Source: Clavulina sp. PMI_390 (Eukaryota; Basidiomycota; Agaricomycetes; Cantharellales; Hydnaceae). From it: 64,000 nt of DNA. Positions 1-12,292 of this stretch are shown in pieces. The notes under the pieces are model-generated. The model saw only the letters and a program-made list of their open reading frames with translations. It made no database searches and was not told where the DNA came from. The position numbers were made by a program, and so were the translations under genes. The stretch is taken from assembly GCA_015039315.1 (NCBI GenBank), contig WIDE01000003.1, positions 558,001 through 622,000 on the forward strand, given 5' to 3'. Each line of letters starts with the position of its first letter. Within the stretch, counting starts at the first letter, position 1.

Positions 1-664
1 GGCCTGCTGCGCGCAATTCCGTTCCTTAACTCCCTCCCCCCCACACTCCCTCGCTCCAATTTCTCCTATTCCTTACCACTCATTCGCTAAACTGTGCTCC
101 AATCCACTCTTTCAACACAAAAAAACAGTGACTCAAAAGAGCGTAGACCGCAGCAGCGCTCACTGCACCGTCAGTCTAGGCAAAAGCGCGTGCTCGCCTC
201 CTCTGCACTTTATATTTTATCCCTTTCGTCCTTGGCATACACGCTAGCCCGCATTGCCTCCCCTCCCATCACTGCGCCACTAGTAATTTGTGCTTCTCGA
301 GTCGCAGGTTTCCGAAACACAACATCATAGCACGCGTGCCGATCTCGCAACCAAACAAACGCCCGGGATCCTGCTTATTCTTCCCTGTTCTTCTTCCTCC
401 GATCGCCTTGCCCTGCTGCTCCAGCCGCGTTAAAGCACCTTCTCCTTCCCTCGGAAGAGCTGGTTGACTCTCTCCACCTTCTTATCCTTTGCTACTTTAT
501 CCTTTCTATCTCTTGCAAGTGGCCACCCTCCTGGCCACATCTATCTTCTTATCCTCTGCACCTCTTAGTTCCCACCCACGGCTTCTTCGACCGACCTACG
601 ATCTTTCCTGTTGGAGGAATCTAGTGCATTTATCCAGGAGCACCATCACCGGACGAACCACTCC
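1..664 (+). promoter_or_regulatory. ATG-free pyrimidine-rich leader of the first homeobox gene
   Basis: There is not a single ATG on the plus strand in these 664 bases, and the first one (665) opens the homeobox gene. The stretch is rich in C and T runs, as fungal promoters and leaders are. An AT-rich patch near 210-222 could be a TATA-like element. The simplest reading is a promoter followed by a long 5' untranslated leader that has been kept free of upstream start codons. The transcription start cannot be placed from sequence alone. Confidence 0.55.
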
Positions 665-3483
665 ATGGCAAACAATCGTAAGTATATATACCTCATCTCT
701 CCTCCCAGCCCGATCTTCCGAGCTTCTTGCATCCCCCCCTCCCCCATTACGAATTTTCCTTGCCCATGCTAACACTTCATTCTCGTCCAGCACCACCCTC
801 CTCATTCCATCTCGACGAAACGAGGATGCTTACACGCTCGCGGAGACTAAATACACATCCCGGCCAGTCATCCGCTCCCTCTACATCATCAGCGCCAGTA
901 TTAGGACCAGGAGGAGGTCCTGCAGGCAGCAACTTCCCGACGAGTGACACTCAGTACGCTCCCGGCGTCTCCCATCGATTCTTTGAAGACTCAGAGCCTG
1001 ATTCCCCCTTTTCCAACTCTACTTCCCCCGTCATGCACGGCTACGCCTCGTCCGCCTCTTCGTCACATTTTGGCGGCAGTGCCAGCGGTAGACACTCACG
1101 TGGTGGGCGTGACAGCGATGCAAGTGCCTCTGGAGCCAGCAGCTTCGGGCCCGAACGCACTTCACGCTCTGTAGGCTCGACGTCCCCCATCGCGTCCACC
1201 TCGCGCAGTGGTGGGGGGTCCAACATCAACCCCGTTACGGGCAAGCGGAAGCGCTCGAGGGTTTCCCCTGCCCAACTCACGACACTTGAGCGAATCTTCC
1301 TCAAGGACCGCTCCCCCACGGCTGCGAAGCGCAAAGAGCTCGCCGAGCAGCTCGGCATGAACGAGCGTCAGACTCAGGTTTGGTTCCAGAATCGCAGGGC
1401 CAAGGCGAAGCTTCTCGAACAGCGTGCACGGGCCGGACGACCCCCCGCAAGGACCGACAATTCGGGCAGCAGCAGCGGAGCCAGCTTTGGGCCAAATGCA
1501 GGGCTGGGAGAAGTCGACGCAGATGCCCTGAGGAGGATACACGAGGATGGCAGTACGTTTCGGTTTTCTTTATTCCTTTTCTTTCCGAGTCTTTTGTTCA
1601 AAATACCCGTTGCCATCCCACCCCCGGACCTGGCTTCTGCAAATTATCCCCTCGTCCTGGCTTTTTCCCCGATAATTTGGCTGATTCTAACATTTTTTTT
1701 TTCCATTGCTTCCCATGACGCCTTCTCACCCATTATTCACGTCTCCATCGCCCCCCCTTTAGATGTCTTCATCATCCCTAGCACCGACTTGTGCATTGGA
1801 ACCTTCAGGCGAGTATCTGCTGGTCTCAACGACCTCATAGGCTATACCTCCGACTCCAAACGAGTGCTAGCATGGTATATTTACTCTGCTGGTACGGGGT
1901 TCAAGATGGAGGTCTCTCTCGATAACATTGTGTCTGTGGAAATGACGGAGGACGCCATGCAAGCCCACAGCCGCGCCACTATCCACCTTTCCGGCCCTCC
2001 TAGCTTTTATCGGGAGTTTGTATCCCCTGGAGACCCATATGGAGACATGGGTCTGGCTACGAGACAGTGGCAGAGGAGCGATGATTGGACAGAGAACCGA
2101 CAAGGCACCTTGTGCCTCGTACACACCGTCGTGGCGCGAACAGCTGCAATTGAGTACGCCTTTGCCGCCTGGCTTCCACAGCGAGACTTCTCGCCAGAGG
2201 ACGGAGCTGGCTCCGATGCAGACGCTGAGAGCTCAGCTCGCGGGGCCGCCGCCCATTCTCCTTCCCTCCGTCGCTCCCGGCATGGATCAGAGGCTTCTGC
2301 CCTCACTTCTCCAATGGCGACGATCCAGACCCCGTCTTTGCTCGGTGTTCTCCCTTCTCCTGCGCCTCCATCATCGTATCGTGATCCATTTGCAAATATG
2401 CGTGGTGCACAGCCGAGAGGAATGGCGGGCCATGGGCATGCGTACAGTAGTGCCCCCCATCTCCCACACGATGCCCTTAGCAGGGGACGATCCCGCTCAG
2501 ATGCCTCTTCGCCATATGGGTACTATGCCGCCGAGGCGGATTTTGGGCCCGATCAGTCTGGACGGCATTCGACTGGCGCGGCTGGGCCCTCGCATCTCTC
2601 CCATCCCCATGCGCACCATTCTCATTTGCATCCGCTCGTGAACCCCTCGACGTTCCCAGCTGAACGAGTCGCCCCAGGCCCCTATTCCGCAGGTCCATTC
2701 ACTACCACACACCATGATGCGAGTGACACGTTTAACGTGCACCCAGAGCCTCAGCCGCTTTCTGCACCTGGCACAGGGACTACGTTCTATGATTTTGACT
2801 CCATCATGCCACCATTCGGTGCTACAGGAGCGTCTTCCAACCCTGGAGCAAATGCGGGCGCAGGAGACGACGCGTTCCTTGCTGATGCGCCTATTGCTAT
2901 CTCGCGCAGCTATTCGTCGTCAAATATTGGAGGGAGAGCCCCTGGCGGTGGCCCACAGGGGTATGGTTTCAATCCTGCCTCGGCTGCTGGTGCTGCCCCT
3001 AGCCCTATCCAGCGATCAGGCACGGCTGCGTCGCACCATTCGTCGTCCTTGTCTCAATCGCCCTACAGCGCGAACACTATGCCCCCTCCTCCTCCTCCCG
3101 CCTCGTCGCATCACCACTCTCGGTCTTACTCACTCCCTCAGTCAGCAGTCGCGTCGGGAGGAGCAGGGAGTTACGACGTCTCCGGGATGCTCCCGTACGA
3201 CACGTCCTCCATGGGAATGGGTGGTCTAGGCGACAACATGCATCTCCTATTCCCCCCCTCTGAGCCATCCTCGGGATATCCGCCGCAACAGCATCAACAG
3301 CCATCACCATCATCAGCAGACCAGCAGCAGCAGCCATCAGAAGAGGCGAGGGCAGCTGCAAGGCAGTTTTTGATGACACCCCAGGACGAGTCTGTTCCAT
3401 CTGTTTTAGATGCTGCAGGCGCAAATGTGGGTACTGGTGCTGGTGCTGATTCAGCCAATGGGGACCCAACTTCAACGGCGTAA
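665..3483 (+). CDS. homeodomain transcription factor (first paralogue)
   Basis: Three exons are predicted: 665-677, 791-1552 and 1763-3483, giving 831 residues. The first coding exon carries only MANN plus one base; the GTAAGT donor at 678 and the acceptor ending at 790 restore the long frame. The homeodomain lies at about nucleotides 1240-1425 and has the helix-3 signature WFQNRRAKAK, so it is a typical 60-residue, non-TALE homeodomain. Behind it, from about 1763 to 2160, is a second conserved block (IGTFRR, LAWYIYS, GFKME, PPSFYREF) that recurs in the paralogue at 12.3-14.3 kb. The rest is low-complexity Ser/Pro/Gly/His with a glutamine-rich tail, typical of fungal regulators. The layout resembles the Phx1/Hom-type homeobox proteins of fungi; that match is from memory, so no symbol is given. 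The 210-base second intron contains no stop codon in frame. Confidence 0.85.
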
Positions 3484-4150
3484 GGAAGCTCCGTCATGGA
3501 TTGGGAGTATCACTATTGTCTACTTTGGGCTGGAGCCCTTTTTCGTTGGGCTGGCTGTTGATGTTGAGCATGCTTGGTGAGTCTGACCACGACTTGAGCG
3601 GCGAATTATTCCTAACCCATTTGATTTCACCTCCTTTTTGGCTACGGCAACGACAGGCGTTCCCTGCCCCTCCTTCTACCTTCTATCGAGTAGTGTTCGT
3701 GTAGATTGGTATACACGACCAACGACACCATGCACTTTTTCTCCCCGCTTTCCTTCCGCCCCATTTTATGTCCTCAACGCCACCCTTCTGTGTGGTTTCG
3801 ACCTGTCTGGAGGACAGCGTATCTCCATTTGAGATCCTTTTGCCCTTCGCTACTCCTGTATCCCTCCATCTTTTTTTGCTTTGTTTCGTTCCTCCGAGGG
3901 ATGAAGCTCTTATACCTGTGTCCTCTTCCGGGCTCGATGCCTTGTTGCTTTCGTCTCTCCTTATCTCCGCTCTATATTTCCTGGCCTTCTCCGTGTTTGC
4001 TTTATTCCTTATTTTTTTTTTCCTTCGCCCTACAACTGGTTGTTTTCCTTATACCCTTCGCCTCCACTCCCCCGCAATTCACTCACAGATCTTCACCCAG
4101 AATTTGAGTAGTTTCATTTTTGTTCGTCGAGGTAGTTTGAGGCATTAGGG
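3484..4150 (+). other. probable 3' untranslated region of the first homeobox gene
   Basis: The sequence after the stop codon is strongly T- and CT-rich with long T tracts (for example around 4010-4022). This resembles the sequence after the second homeobox gene. No reading frame here looks coding. Confidence 0.35.
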
Positions 4151-7100
4151 TTGCAGTAAGCTTTTCCTTGTCTACCTGAGCCAGTTCCCTCCGACCCCAT
4201 GCACATCCCTCGTGTGCCTGGGCACACATGGCTTTTTTTGACAGGCAAAATTACGGATGTTGCTTTGGCAGCGAATTCTAAGGGCTGTGATCATCATCTT
4301 CTCTCGTGAATCTTCCCCTGTCAGCACTCTGAATCTGTGGGTGCCCGAACGCCACGCGACTTGATAGAGTTGAGGGCTGTCAAATCCTTTCTCCTCTGTT
4401 TTCCTATGCGAGATGAATGGGAGATTCCCAAAACCTGGTTTTTGTATGTGCTTAGCTGATGCTCTTGCGATTGTCCCGGCTTTCAACGAGGGTGTGCTGG
4501 CTGTGATACATGCATTTTGAACTCTGCGTCTTCTGCTGAGCTTGCTAATGGTCCCCACGCAGTGGAATTCAATCTATCGCTGATCTAGGCCTCCTGTCGA
4601 TCTCCCCCCCTCAATGCTGATGGCCTCGACTTGCTACTCCACTGGCTGAATCAGCTCTTTACAATGGCAACGGGGGTGTTAATACGAGTTGTAGCATGCT
4701 CCAGCCCGTAGAGTTGCTGCGCTCGTTTCCCAGCCACGGGCCTCGTCTATCGACCACAGCTGGGTCGCCCTGGGGCTTTTCTCTCGCTTTTCCACACACC
4801 CCACGAGCTCGGGAAACTTCCCTCCAGTCAGCCTTTACGTTTCCAGCTCCACATTACGACCCTTCACGAGGGAATTGGTGACGACAGGCCAAAGTTTATG
4901 AGTTGGCAACCATTCAGTTAACGTTGTGAACACCGGTGTCTGCAATGAACGAAACTCGGCTCGACGGAAGTTCAGCTCGAGCGCTCCAGTGGCCCCTCGG
5001 CCTCCGATCGCGTGGTGTCGAATACCCCTGATTAGACAACAGACTCCGCTCATTTACATTATGACGACACTGGGTGGTTGGTTCTAACAACGTGGTGTAT
5101 GAAATTGACTGTGCATCGTGCCTGCAGTTCAAGTTGCGTGGAGCAGCATAGCCTTCGCCTGTTTTACACGTGGCAAGATCCAAATAACGTGAACAGGAGA
5201 CGTAACGTGGTGGAGACGGAGAGAGCGCAGTCTCAGAGTTATCACCTCACGAACAAGTGGAGCAAATGCCAGTGAGTGACAGTGTGACATGTTCGTCAAT
5301 CAAGTTGAAATGTTGTGCTCGATTTCCGGTTCAGCTCCACAGTTGGACTATGTTTCCGCGAAGAAGTTCCAGGTGAGGACCTTATGGGCGACGTAAAAGG
5401 AGATGATAGAAAGCCCATCCTCATAACAACGGTTAGACAACGATGAGGTACGTGAAGAGCTCAAAGCTTACGTCCAGTCCTCGTGGAGTGCGCGCTGGAG
5501 TACGGGACTCACATACTAGTCATATGTGGAGCTAATTGAGGTACAGAGGGACCGCGTGGCCCCCACTTGTGGAGAGATTCGCGGCAGGCAGTGCTAAGGT
5601 GGAGCACCAGCTTGTGTCATTGTGGAACGGATTTCTCCGCTGGCCGTCCAGCTGTGGCGATGATAGAAACGATGTTGAACGCAATTTCGGAGCCGCAGAG
5701 CACACGGTACTAACAAGCGATGCAGTGCCGGCGCGTGGAGCCCCAGAACCGCAGCTCTTCCCAACTAACCCGCCGAGTCACCAAAGTCAAAGCACAGAAT
5801 GTCCGGGACTCCCATAGAAGTTAGACAGCACATCAAGAATATGGCTACCGTTTTCCCGCCGAGTAGCAAGATCGCTCATAGCTTGTGATTTTGAACGTGT
5901 CTAGCTGACATCTGTGAGCACAGATCGAGATTTAGGACTTCCAGGATTCGTGCCTTCTTCCTCACAGACTGGTAACTCAATCTGGTTGCGCCTGTATAGC
6001 TAGCTCTTGACAGTCCTACTACACCGCAAGATGGCGATAACTCTGATCGAGGCCAGAGCGAACCATGCTGCTGAGAGCGCAGGACTTGATGCACCTGTTG
6101 CGAGATGACATTATCTCAGCACATCTCTATGACGAAGCCAGTCGATCGTGGCTCATGGGCATAGCACAGGACTCTGGATATCCTAAGGCAAGTAACCTAC
6201 CTTGTTGCTATCTAAGTCTGGTGTCTCCTGATGTAGATGCATCTCATCTACAGCTTGTCCGGAAATCTCGCATCATTCAGGTGGTCCAACGGATCTCTCG
6301 GAATTTGGCGGACCGTCACATATCTTGGACCCGAGGGTAGCTCAATCGCACGTTTCCGTGATTTCTGGATAATTTCTCCGCGCATCGAAGGCCGCGGGTT
6401 GACGTATGCACGTTTTGCGATGCCTCCGTCGGGCCGGAGCTCTGGCATCCTTCATCTCCAACCGGTCCATTTCTTGATCCAGATCAGACCTCTTCCTGGT
6501 GTCACCATGCCGAAATGAGAGACGGGAGAGCCCTCATAGCTGTAGCTCGTCAAGGCCTGAACCCTCACTCATGAAAAGATGAAGCCGACTCGACGCCGCC
6601 CATGAAATCGTAACTAATCATATTCGGAGAAGATTTTCTCGCTCGTCGATCTGGGACTCGGAGTTGTAAGCCAGGACCGCCGACGCAGCACAAGCATGAC
6701 GCGTCTATCCTGAATCCGAGCTCAACGCTATCGTCGATCATTCACCAGAACGCCGGTCGACCGTTCGCACACGATCGCGCGGCGATCACTTCGCCATAGG
6801 AGATCAAGCCGACTTTGCTGTCTTTCTGGCTACGGTCATGCCCGTGCCAGTGGACATCATCCGCTTGCTCGACCGTGAGGTGTTTCTATCGCACAAGATC
6901 CCTGAGAAACATCGTATCGCAAGAAGTCACGAAGTGCTATGAACGAATGCCAGTGTAAGCTTGATTGACAACGGCGATCAGGATCTTCTGGCTTGACGTT
7001 CGCGCCCGCTAAGCTTGACTCTCTGTCAACACGCGAGGGATCGCGTGCGCTAAGTTCATTCACTCTCAGGAGAAACCTGAAAGAGCGTCAAGCTCGCATA

Positions 7101-10062
7101 GCATCGTGATGTAGGCGGCAGGACCCTATACGAAAAATAATTTATCTCTCGGAACGCCGCCAGCCACTCTGCTCCCATGCGCACGGCTAATACCCCAGAC
7201 TCTCAAGGTAAAAATCACGAAAAGAAAGTAAAGAAGGAAGGAAGTTGCGTGAATCCTCACATGGTCGAGGATCGTGACCTGTTTGGATTCGACCTTCGCG
7301 GGCTTTATAGTTCGTGGTGGGCTGATCATGAAGTTCGAATATCATATCAATGCCGTAAACTCACGCACTCCTCCACATGTAGAATTTCGCGCATTGCGCA
7401 GCTCTTGGGCGCCAAAAACGGCCATAACCGAGCGCGTTCACCGAGCTCACGAGGCGAGAGCGAATCAGAACAGCGCACACCCACATTCAAACATTAACGT
7501 AAGCCGACGACAGGTGGCTCGCGTGTGGGGCAATCAATGATGGCACCAACCGAAATGAGTCACGCGAGGACATGTCCTACTAAGTCGTGGGCACAAAGTT
7601 TAGTTGATCGCACTGGATGCTTGCTCCACCGTTCTTTCCGCGCTCGGGCGCCGCAAACAGGATGTAGCAGTGTCCATTACGGCGGGTCAGGCACCTGGAA
7701 ACCTGGTGTGCGCCTAGTCCCGTGAGCTATGAGAGGAAGCGGCATTCTCAGGCTGGTGCCACGACAAGTTCCGAGTCTATCTTCGGACCCTTAAGATCTT
7801 GCGCGAATGCTCATGAGATTCTCTTGGCAGGTCTAAAAGCGGAATCCACGGTTTTCCACCCGTCGATCTAAACGACGAGCAATGCAGATGGAATGGTTTG
7901 ATGAAGGGCTGTCCAAGAGTTCAGGACAACGGACGAGCGGATTTACAATGTCAAAGAAACCGCTCAAGTCCGTCAGCATCCCAGTTGAGAGGGCTCGGGC
8001 AGAAGGCAACAACGCCGTTTCCATGGAATTTCATTTGCCATGCCCACAAGCCTCCGACGCGACGGAGGCACTCCTACATGAGAGACGGTTCCTATGATGC
8101 CTTGCAGTTCCAGATACTTCCGTTCGGTGTTCCTAACGGAGGAGTCCCATAGTTTGGGAGAGGGGTTCAAACCTAAAATAATGAGAAATCCCAAGCAAAA
8201 TGAGTCTCGGCAGGTTGAGAAATAGGGTAGCGCGCTGAAAGGGCATTGCAAGTCCGAGGCCGAAGCCAAGCCTCCACTGGAGCACACCGAATCGAAAATT
8301 CGATGAAAACCCTGACACCCCGATCTTGAAATGACCTGTGAGGGCGGGAGAGTAAGATGACCGTTCTGATATATCTCATTACTGTAGAATAGTGGTGCCA
8401 TCCTCAACATGCCGACCAGATATACGGGGATGTTCCTATTATCCACAGGCACGGATTGGGACGGGTGCTGTTCATTCCAGCTTAGAGTGAATTCTCTCAG
8501 AACCCAAGGCTCGGCGGGAGGAGTCGTCAGAGCAAGAACGCGAGCGACCCGAGCGTAAATGAATTTTGATATAGTTACAAAACTTTGTTAGGTGAATACA
8601 TTAGAGTAGATAGCAGGGAGCAAACCAACACAGTGACCGATACTGATCGGAAAATGTAGCGTCGGGATGAGCGCATGCACAGGACTCGGATGCAGAGTCA
8701 TTTCTTCATCGGGCGGATGAGGCCTTTTTTTGTCAAGGGTGGAGTCGGGAGTTCAAAGTTAGCGAGATGAGAGATGATTCGGAGGCGGGCTGATGTGCGC
8801 AGCTAGAACCAGTGTGTCGCTCGATGGGAAAATGGAAGCACAAACTTGAAACAGTCGACAGGGACAAAGTTGCGGCACGCTCCAGATCATGAAAAGGCCA
8901 GACTGTGCATTGACACGAGTGATGGGTCGGCATGGAACATGCGGTTATAGTGGGCGGACAGATTGAAGAGACGGCACGGTTGCTGCCTGCAGCTCAAACG
9001 CGTTCAGTGAGACTGCCGTGTGGTCCCAGATCAAGGGAACTATGAGGAGAGCGGGACTCGGGACTCTACATTTTCTGAGAGTCAACAGAGTAACGGGGTT
9101 TCCATGGTCAATGCAGGGAAGAAAAAGAAAGGTAGGCAAGGTATCCACTCACCAGAGCTCCGTTCGGGAAAGGTAGGAAGTCTTGGGTCTGTTTACTAAC
9201 GCCGTCCATGCGTTGAGAGAGTGCAAACCCATGATGAATTCCCGACATACCTGTAGCAGCGGAGCCTGCGAAATCTTTTTTGGAGACAGGGTGATATTAG
9301 GAAAAATGCACTCAGTTAGTTACCTACGGCATAGCCCGAACGGTGTCAAGCTCATGTCATGTGAGGACCAACCAGTCACTACACTACGACTGCCCTTGGC
9401 ATCAATGTCGTCATGGCAGAACAGCGCCGACGAGCCGAATAAGTGCGAAGCAGGACAATCCGGTGCAGTGGGGGAGAGGGTTGGAGAATCCGATTTGAAC
9501 TCGGCGACGAAGATTCTGCACCATCAAACAGACTATTGAACCACATATTGAGACATTTTTCTCAAGGCGGGGCTACGCACGCATATCTCTGCCATCAACT
9601 CGCCTAGTGCGCACTCCCTGGTGGCGGCATCGGGAAGTCGCCTCAAGCCGGGCAGCGGAACGAGTGAAGACGGAAGCAACTTGGCGTTGGAGTAGGGACG
9701 GATCAGATATTTGATCACACTGGCAGTCAAGCGAGAGAACCCCCCTCGACTCGATCACATGGAGCAGTCAAGTTGAATCCTTTCAATGCTGATCGACGGC
9801 ACCGGGGGAGCTTCAGGTCACAGAAGCTTCTTAGCACGCGCATGTCAAGAATAGGAAATAGGGTCCTTCGTCGTCTGGACCCTTGCTGGTGCCTAAAAGT
9901 TTAACGCGAAACGTCGTCAGGTCGATCTTGATGCGAGCGCAAATTGGGATGGGACGGTGGATTATCGGTGATCACCAGCGAAGAAAAAGCTAGTAGAGCT
10001 GGGCGATGACTCTGGTAGTCATTGCAGCGGCTGAATGGATCAGCGTGTCGTTGGGGATGCTG

Positions 10063-10074
10063 CACACACACACA
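10063..10074. repeat. (CA)6 microsatellite
   Basis: Six uninterrupted CA units lie in the gene-free stretch between the homeobox genes. Confidence 0.7.
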
Positions 10075-10670
10075 CTACTTCGCTTCCATGTTCTGTCCTG
10101 ACGGTATCTTGGATATCTTAGTTGAAGAGCACGCAGGCGCGATTCTGAGCGAGGGAGAAGAGTAATATACGAACAGGTGCTCTCCGAGCCTTCCGCTCGT
10201 GTCAATATGACAGCGAAGCGAAGCACATCGCCGCATTCCGCCACACTCTGCAGTGACGTCAGCTAATGTCCATGTGGTTCCACCCACTGTGCATGCGAGC
10301 ATCGCTCACGGACGGTCAGGTTGGCGGCTTCTGCAACAAGAGATATACAGCGAAGAGGCATGTAGCGGCATACCTCTTATCAGACTTCAATTGAGACCCG
10401 AAGCCTCTTGGAAATTCATGGGGCTTGTCAAAATTGAGCTGGCAAGGGACTTGAGCCCACCAGCTCCACATCGCGTAGCCGAATAAGATCATCTCTCTCC
10501 ATACCGCATAAGGTCTTACCATCCGGAGGCGGCTGTCATTTCAACAGTGGGCGGGGAAGATGGACAGCCAGGAGTTAAGCGTGAGCAGCGCCTCATCAGC
10601 ATCAGTCAGGGAGCCATGCATCATGATACCGATTCCCCGTCGTAGGAATAACGTATGAATTGAGATAGCA

Positions 10671-10684
10671 GTCGTCGTCGTCGT
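10671..10684. repeat. short GTC trinucleotide repeat
   Basis: Four GTC units followed by a degenerate fifth, in noncoding sequence. Confidence 0.6.
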
Positions 10685-12292
10685 TGTAGTATGAAGGTGA
10701 CGGTGACTTCTATGATCGTTGTTCATGATGGTTTGTTTACATCGAAGTCTCACCGTAAACATCACAACGGTTAGCGCAAATGAATACAAAAAGGAAATTA
10801 GGATGGACGGGGGTTTCAGATCCGACGGGTCTACTCGGCGCGTTATTTTATTTTACATAGTGCAGGCAGCCTCCAAGTACCCACTGGGTCTTCATTGCTG
10901 GGCCCGGGCTGTCACGATGGGCGGAATGAACCAAAAAGTGTGGAAAAATGTTGTCGATGGTGTTTTTTCATTACACTGGTGGAGCTCTATTGCACTTGAA
11001 TTGGTGCCAAGAGCATGACCTCTCTCGCAAATTATTGCTGGAAGGTTAATAACTTAAATAAGGTTGACCTCTCTGGCAAGGAAGTCTCCATGAATTGCGG
11101 GGAACAGAGCCAGTTAGCTGGGTCATCGACTAGGATGCCCTGAATCAGTATCAGATAACATGAGCTATTCGGCCTGCTTTTGTTAACGGCAGTCGAGGGT
11201 CGTGTGGGAACCTAGATCCATTGGATGTCAAAGTCGAGGAGACGGGGTGTTGTGGAGAGCAGGCCCGAGTCGCTGTGGAGACAAAACCCCCCCTTTCGAC
11301 GCCCGGAGTCTCGATGATAATGTTTCACGCTCTGCTCATTAGGACTGGTCGGTGGGGTGCATGATGCGTGATGCGACGCCGGGGCGCACGTGTTCGCTTA
11401 AAAGGAAGCTATAGTAACACGGAGGACGAGCTTTGTGGGGTGACGACAGCCCGATCATATTATTCGCAGAAATGACAAGAGACTATTAACGTGTGGATGA
11501 TGTCGAGGTTAGTGTACAAGGGGTTAAGGGGATGAAAGTTACGCGCGAGAGAGAATCTGAGCTGCGATGTTTTAGCGAATTGGGAGGTACATTGGTGAGA
11601 GGTCACAGGGTTTGGGGAGGGGGGCTCCTCCGTACATCCCGCGGAATAATGCTGGCACTCCGTAGTTGGGTGCACTCACAGAACCAATTGAGTGACTGAA
11701 CTGTTTTCCCAGATAGGCAACCAATTCAGTACCATATATGGGTGGTCAATTGATCGGACGGATTAGAGTTTTGGTATTGTGATAATGCCGAGTGGTTCCG
11801 GGTTTGGACAGCGAGGCCTCTTGGTCGTTCCCGCAGCGTGCAAGGGACGATGGCGACGCCCTGGGCGCCTCTGGACGTCGTCGTAGACACTCAATCTAGG
11901 CCTACAGTTGCTTTCTTGTCAAAACTCGTTCTATTCGTCGATCGTTAAATTTCTTGATGGAAACCAAGCAATGCAATGCTTGTCATACTACTTCAACCCC
12001 CCGCCTCCGAGTCGCTTGCACTTAAAGCTCTCATTTCTTGATATCGGCGCCTCCCCCCCTCCCCCCCACTACTTCTCACTACTCCTTTCGTGCATCTACC
12101 ATTTGCTTGCTGCATATCAACCACTCCTGCTGGGACCTCTTGCCCTACTCCCCCTTGACTCGTGCATTCAGCTGCTCTCAAAAGATCGACGTCGAGGATA
12201 CTCTCCTCCCCCACGCCAAATCCCATACCCTTTCTGCTCCACCTGGCGCAGCCTCCTTCCCTATAATCACTCCACTCACTCCCGCATCTATA

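Larger units (their letters stand above)
4151..11978. other. 7.8-kb stretch with no supportable gene
   Basis: Only short open frames occur on both strands, many of them opening on GTG or TTG, and none shows a recognisable motif, splice pattern or compositional bias. I see no tRNA, no reverse transcriptase, transposase or integrase motif, and no clear terminal repeats. Simple repeats are limited to a CA run near 10063 and a GTC run near 10671. It may be decayed repeat DNA, the upstream regulatory region of the second homeobox gene, or may hold noncoding transcripts; the sequence does not decide. Confidence 0.5.

Noticed and set aside
1553..1762. Membrane-spanning segments inside the homeobox protein
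   Set aside because: The hydrophobic stretch lies exactly between a GTACGT donor and a TTTAG acceptor and is absent from the paralogue; it is intron sequence in the main product.
8160..8190. GGTTCAAACC string resembling a tRNA T arm
   Set aside because: The stem fails beyond two pairs and no cloverleaf is possible.
7973..8452. 159-codon open frame on the minus strand in the gene desert
   Set aside because: It opens on GTG, has no family motif, no compositional bias and no supporting context. Frames of this length are expected by chance.
9490..9520. tRNA-like T-loop (complement of GTTCAAATC)
   Set aside because: The flanking bases do not form a T stem, and no acceptor stem or anticodon arm can be drawn.
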